A DNA stretch of 64,000 nt, taken from contig QFQY01000004.1 of assembly GCA_003248805.1 (NCBI GenBank), positions 51,006 to 115,005 on the forward strand. The letters run 5' to 3'. The translations under genes were made by a program, and so were the position numbers. This document shows positions 63,932 through 64,000 of the stretch, piece by piece. This DNA comes from Chelatococcus sp. Its GTDB lineage: Bacteria > Pseudomonadota > Alphaproteobacteria > Rhizobiales > Beijerinckiaceae. Position 1 is the stretch's first letter, and every line of letters begins with the position of its first letter. Below the pieces are notes generated by a model. The model was not told where the DNA came from. It did not search any database and saw nothing but the letters and a program-made list of their open reading frames with translations.

Positions 63932-64000
<69 letters not shown>

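Overview
This is high-GC DNA with alphaproteobacterial gene content. A ChvA/NdvA-type cyclic glucan exporter, a TorF-type porin, a divergent Porin_2-like porin, Tat-exported binding proteins and dense intergenic palindromes together point to the Hyphomicrobiales. A Bosea-like genome is my best guess from overall resemblance only. The window is mostly ordinary chromosomal gene content, packed on both strands. It ends inside a tRNA-Ala gene with a decayed integrase beside it.

Region 1 (1 to about 16.5 kb) is a stress or low-oxygen type cluster. It begins with the tail of an AraC regulator, followed by a FixK/NnrR-like Crp/Fnr regulator and a triple-BON protein. Next come a CYTH-CHAD protein and a SulP transporter, then an RND efflux pair, a conserved unknown, PPK2 polyphosphate kinase, an AI-2E permease and several secreted or outer-membrane proteins. 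Two FNR/FixK-type boxes (TTGAC-N4-ATCAA and TTGAT-N4-GTCAA) sit in the promoters of the regulator and of the BON/CYTH-CHAD pair. The regulator keeps the E-x-x-S-R recognition helix expected to read such boxes.

Region 2 (16.5 to 24 kb) looks like a ureide (purine breakdown) import and catabolism locus. It holds a divergent HIUase-like protein, a GntR/FCD regulator with a TTGTATACAA-type operator, a complete PotABCD-type ABC importer and a PuuE-type allantoinase. An orphan TRAP binding protein follows.

Region 3 (24 to 43.3 kb) is mixed housekeeping: the ChvA/NdvA-like exporter, a CAP lipoprotein, a DUF3772/MscS channel, a ROK protein, an amidohydrolase and a GloB-cupin-GNAT operon. It also has accA, an L,D-transpeptidase lipoprotein, a TorF-like porin broken by a single amber codon, hemH, a 5'-nucleotidase and ung.

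Region 4 (43.3 to 52.5 kb, minus strand) is a long operon-like array. It reads AMP-forming acyl-CoA ligase, LivG, LivH, LivM, binding protein, LivF and PaaK-like CoA ligase, and fits uptake plus CoA activation of a carboxylic acid. Three large palindromic repeats lie between its genes.

Region 5 (52.5 to 64 kb) has a DppABC-type importer without ATPase genes, an ABC_membrane_2 exporter, two MFS transporters, an SLC13/ArsB-like permease and small unknown proteins. An integrase N-terminal remnant lies next to tRNA-Ala(CGC). I found no CRISPR array, complete insertion sequence or intact prophage.
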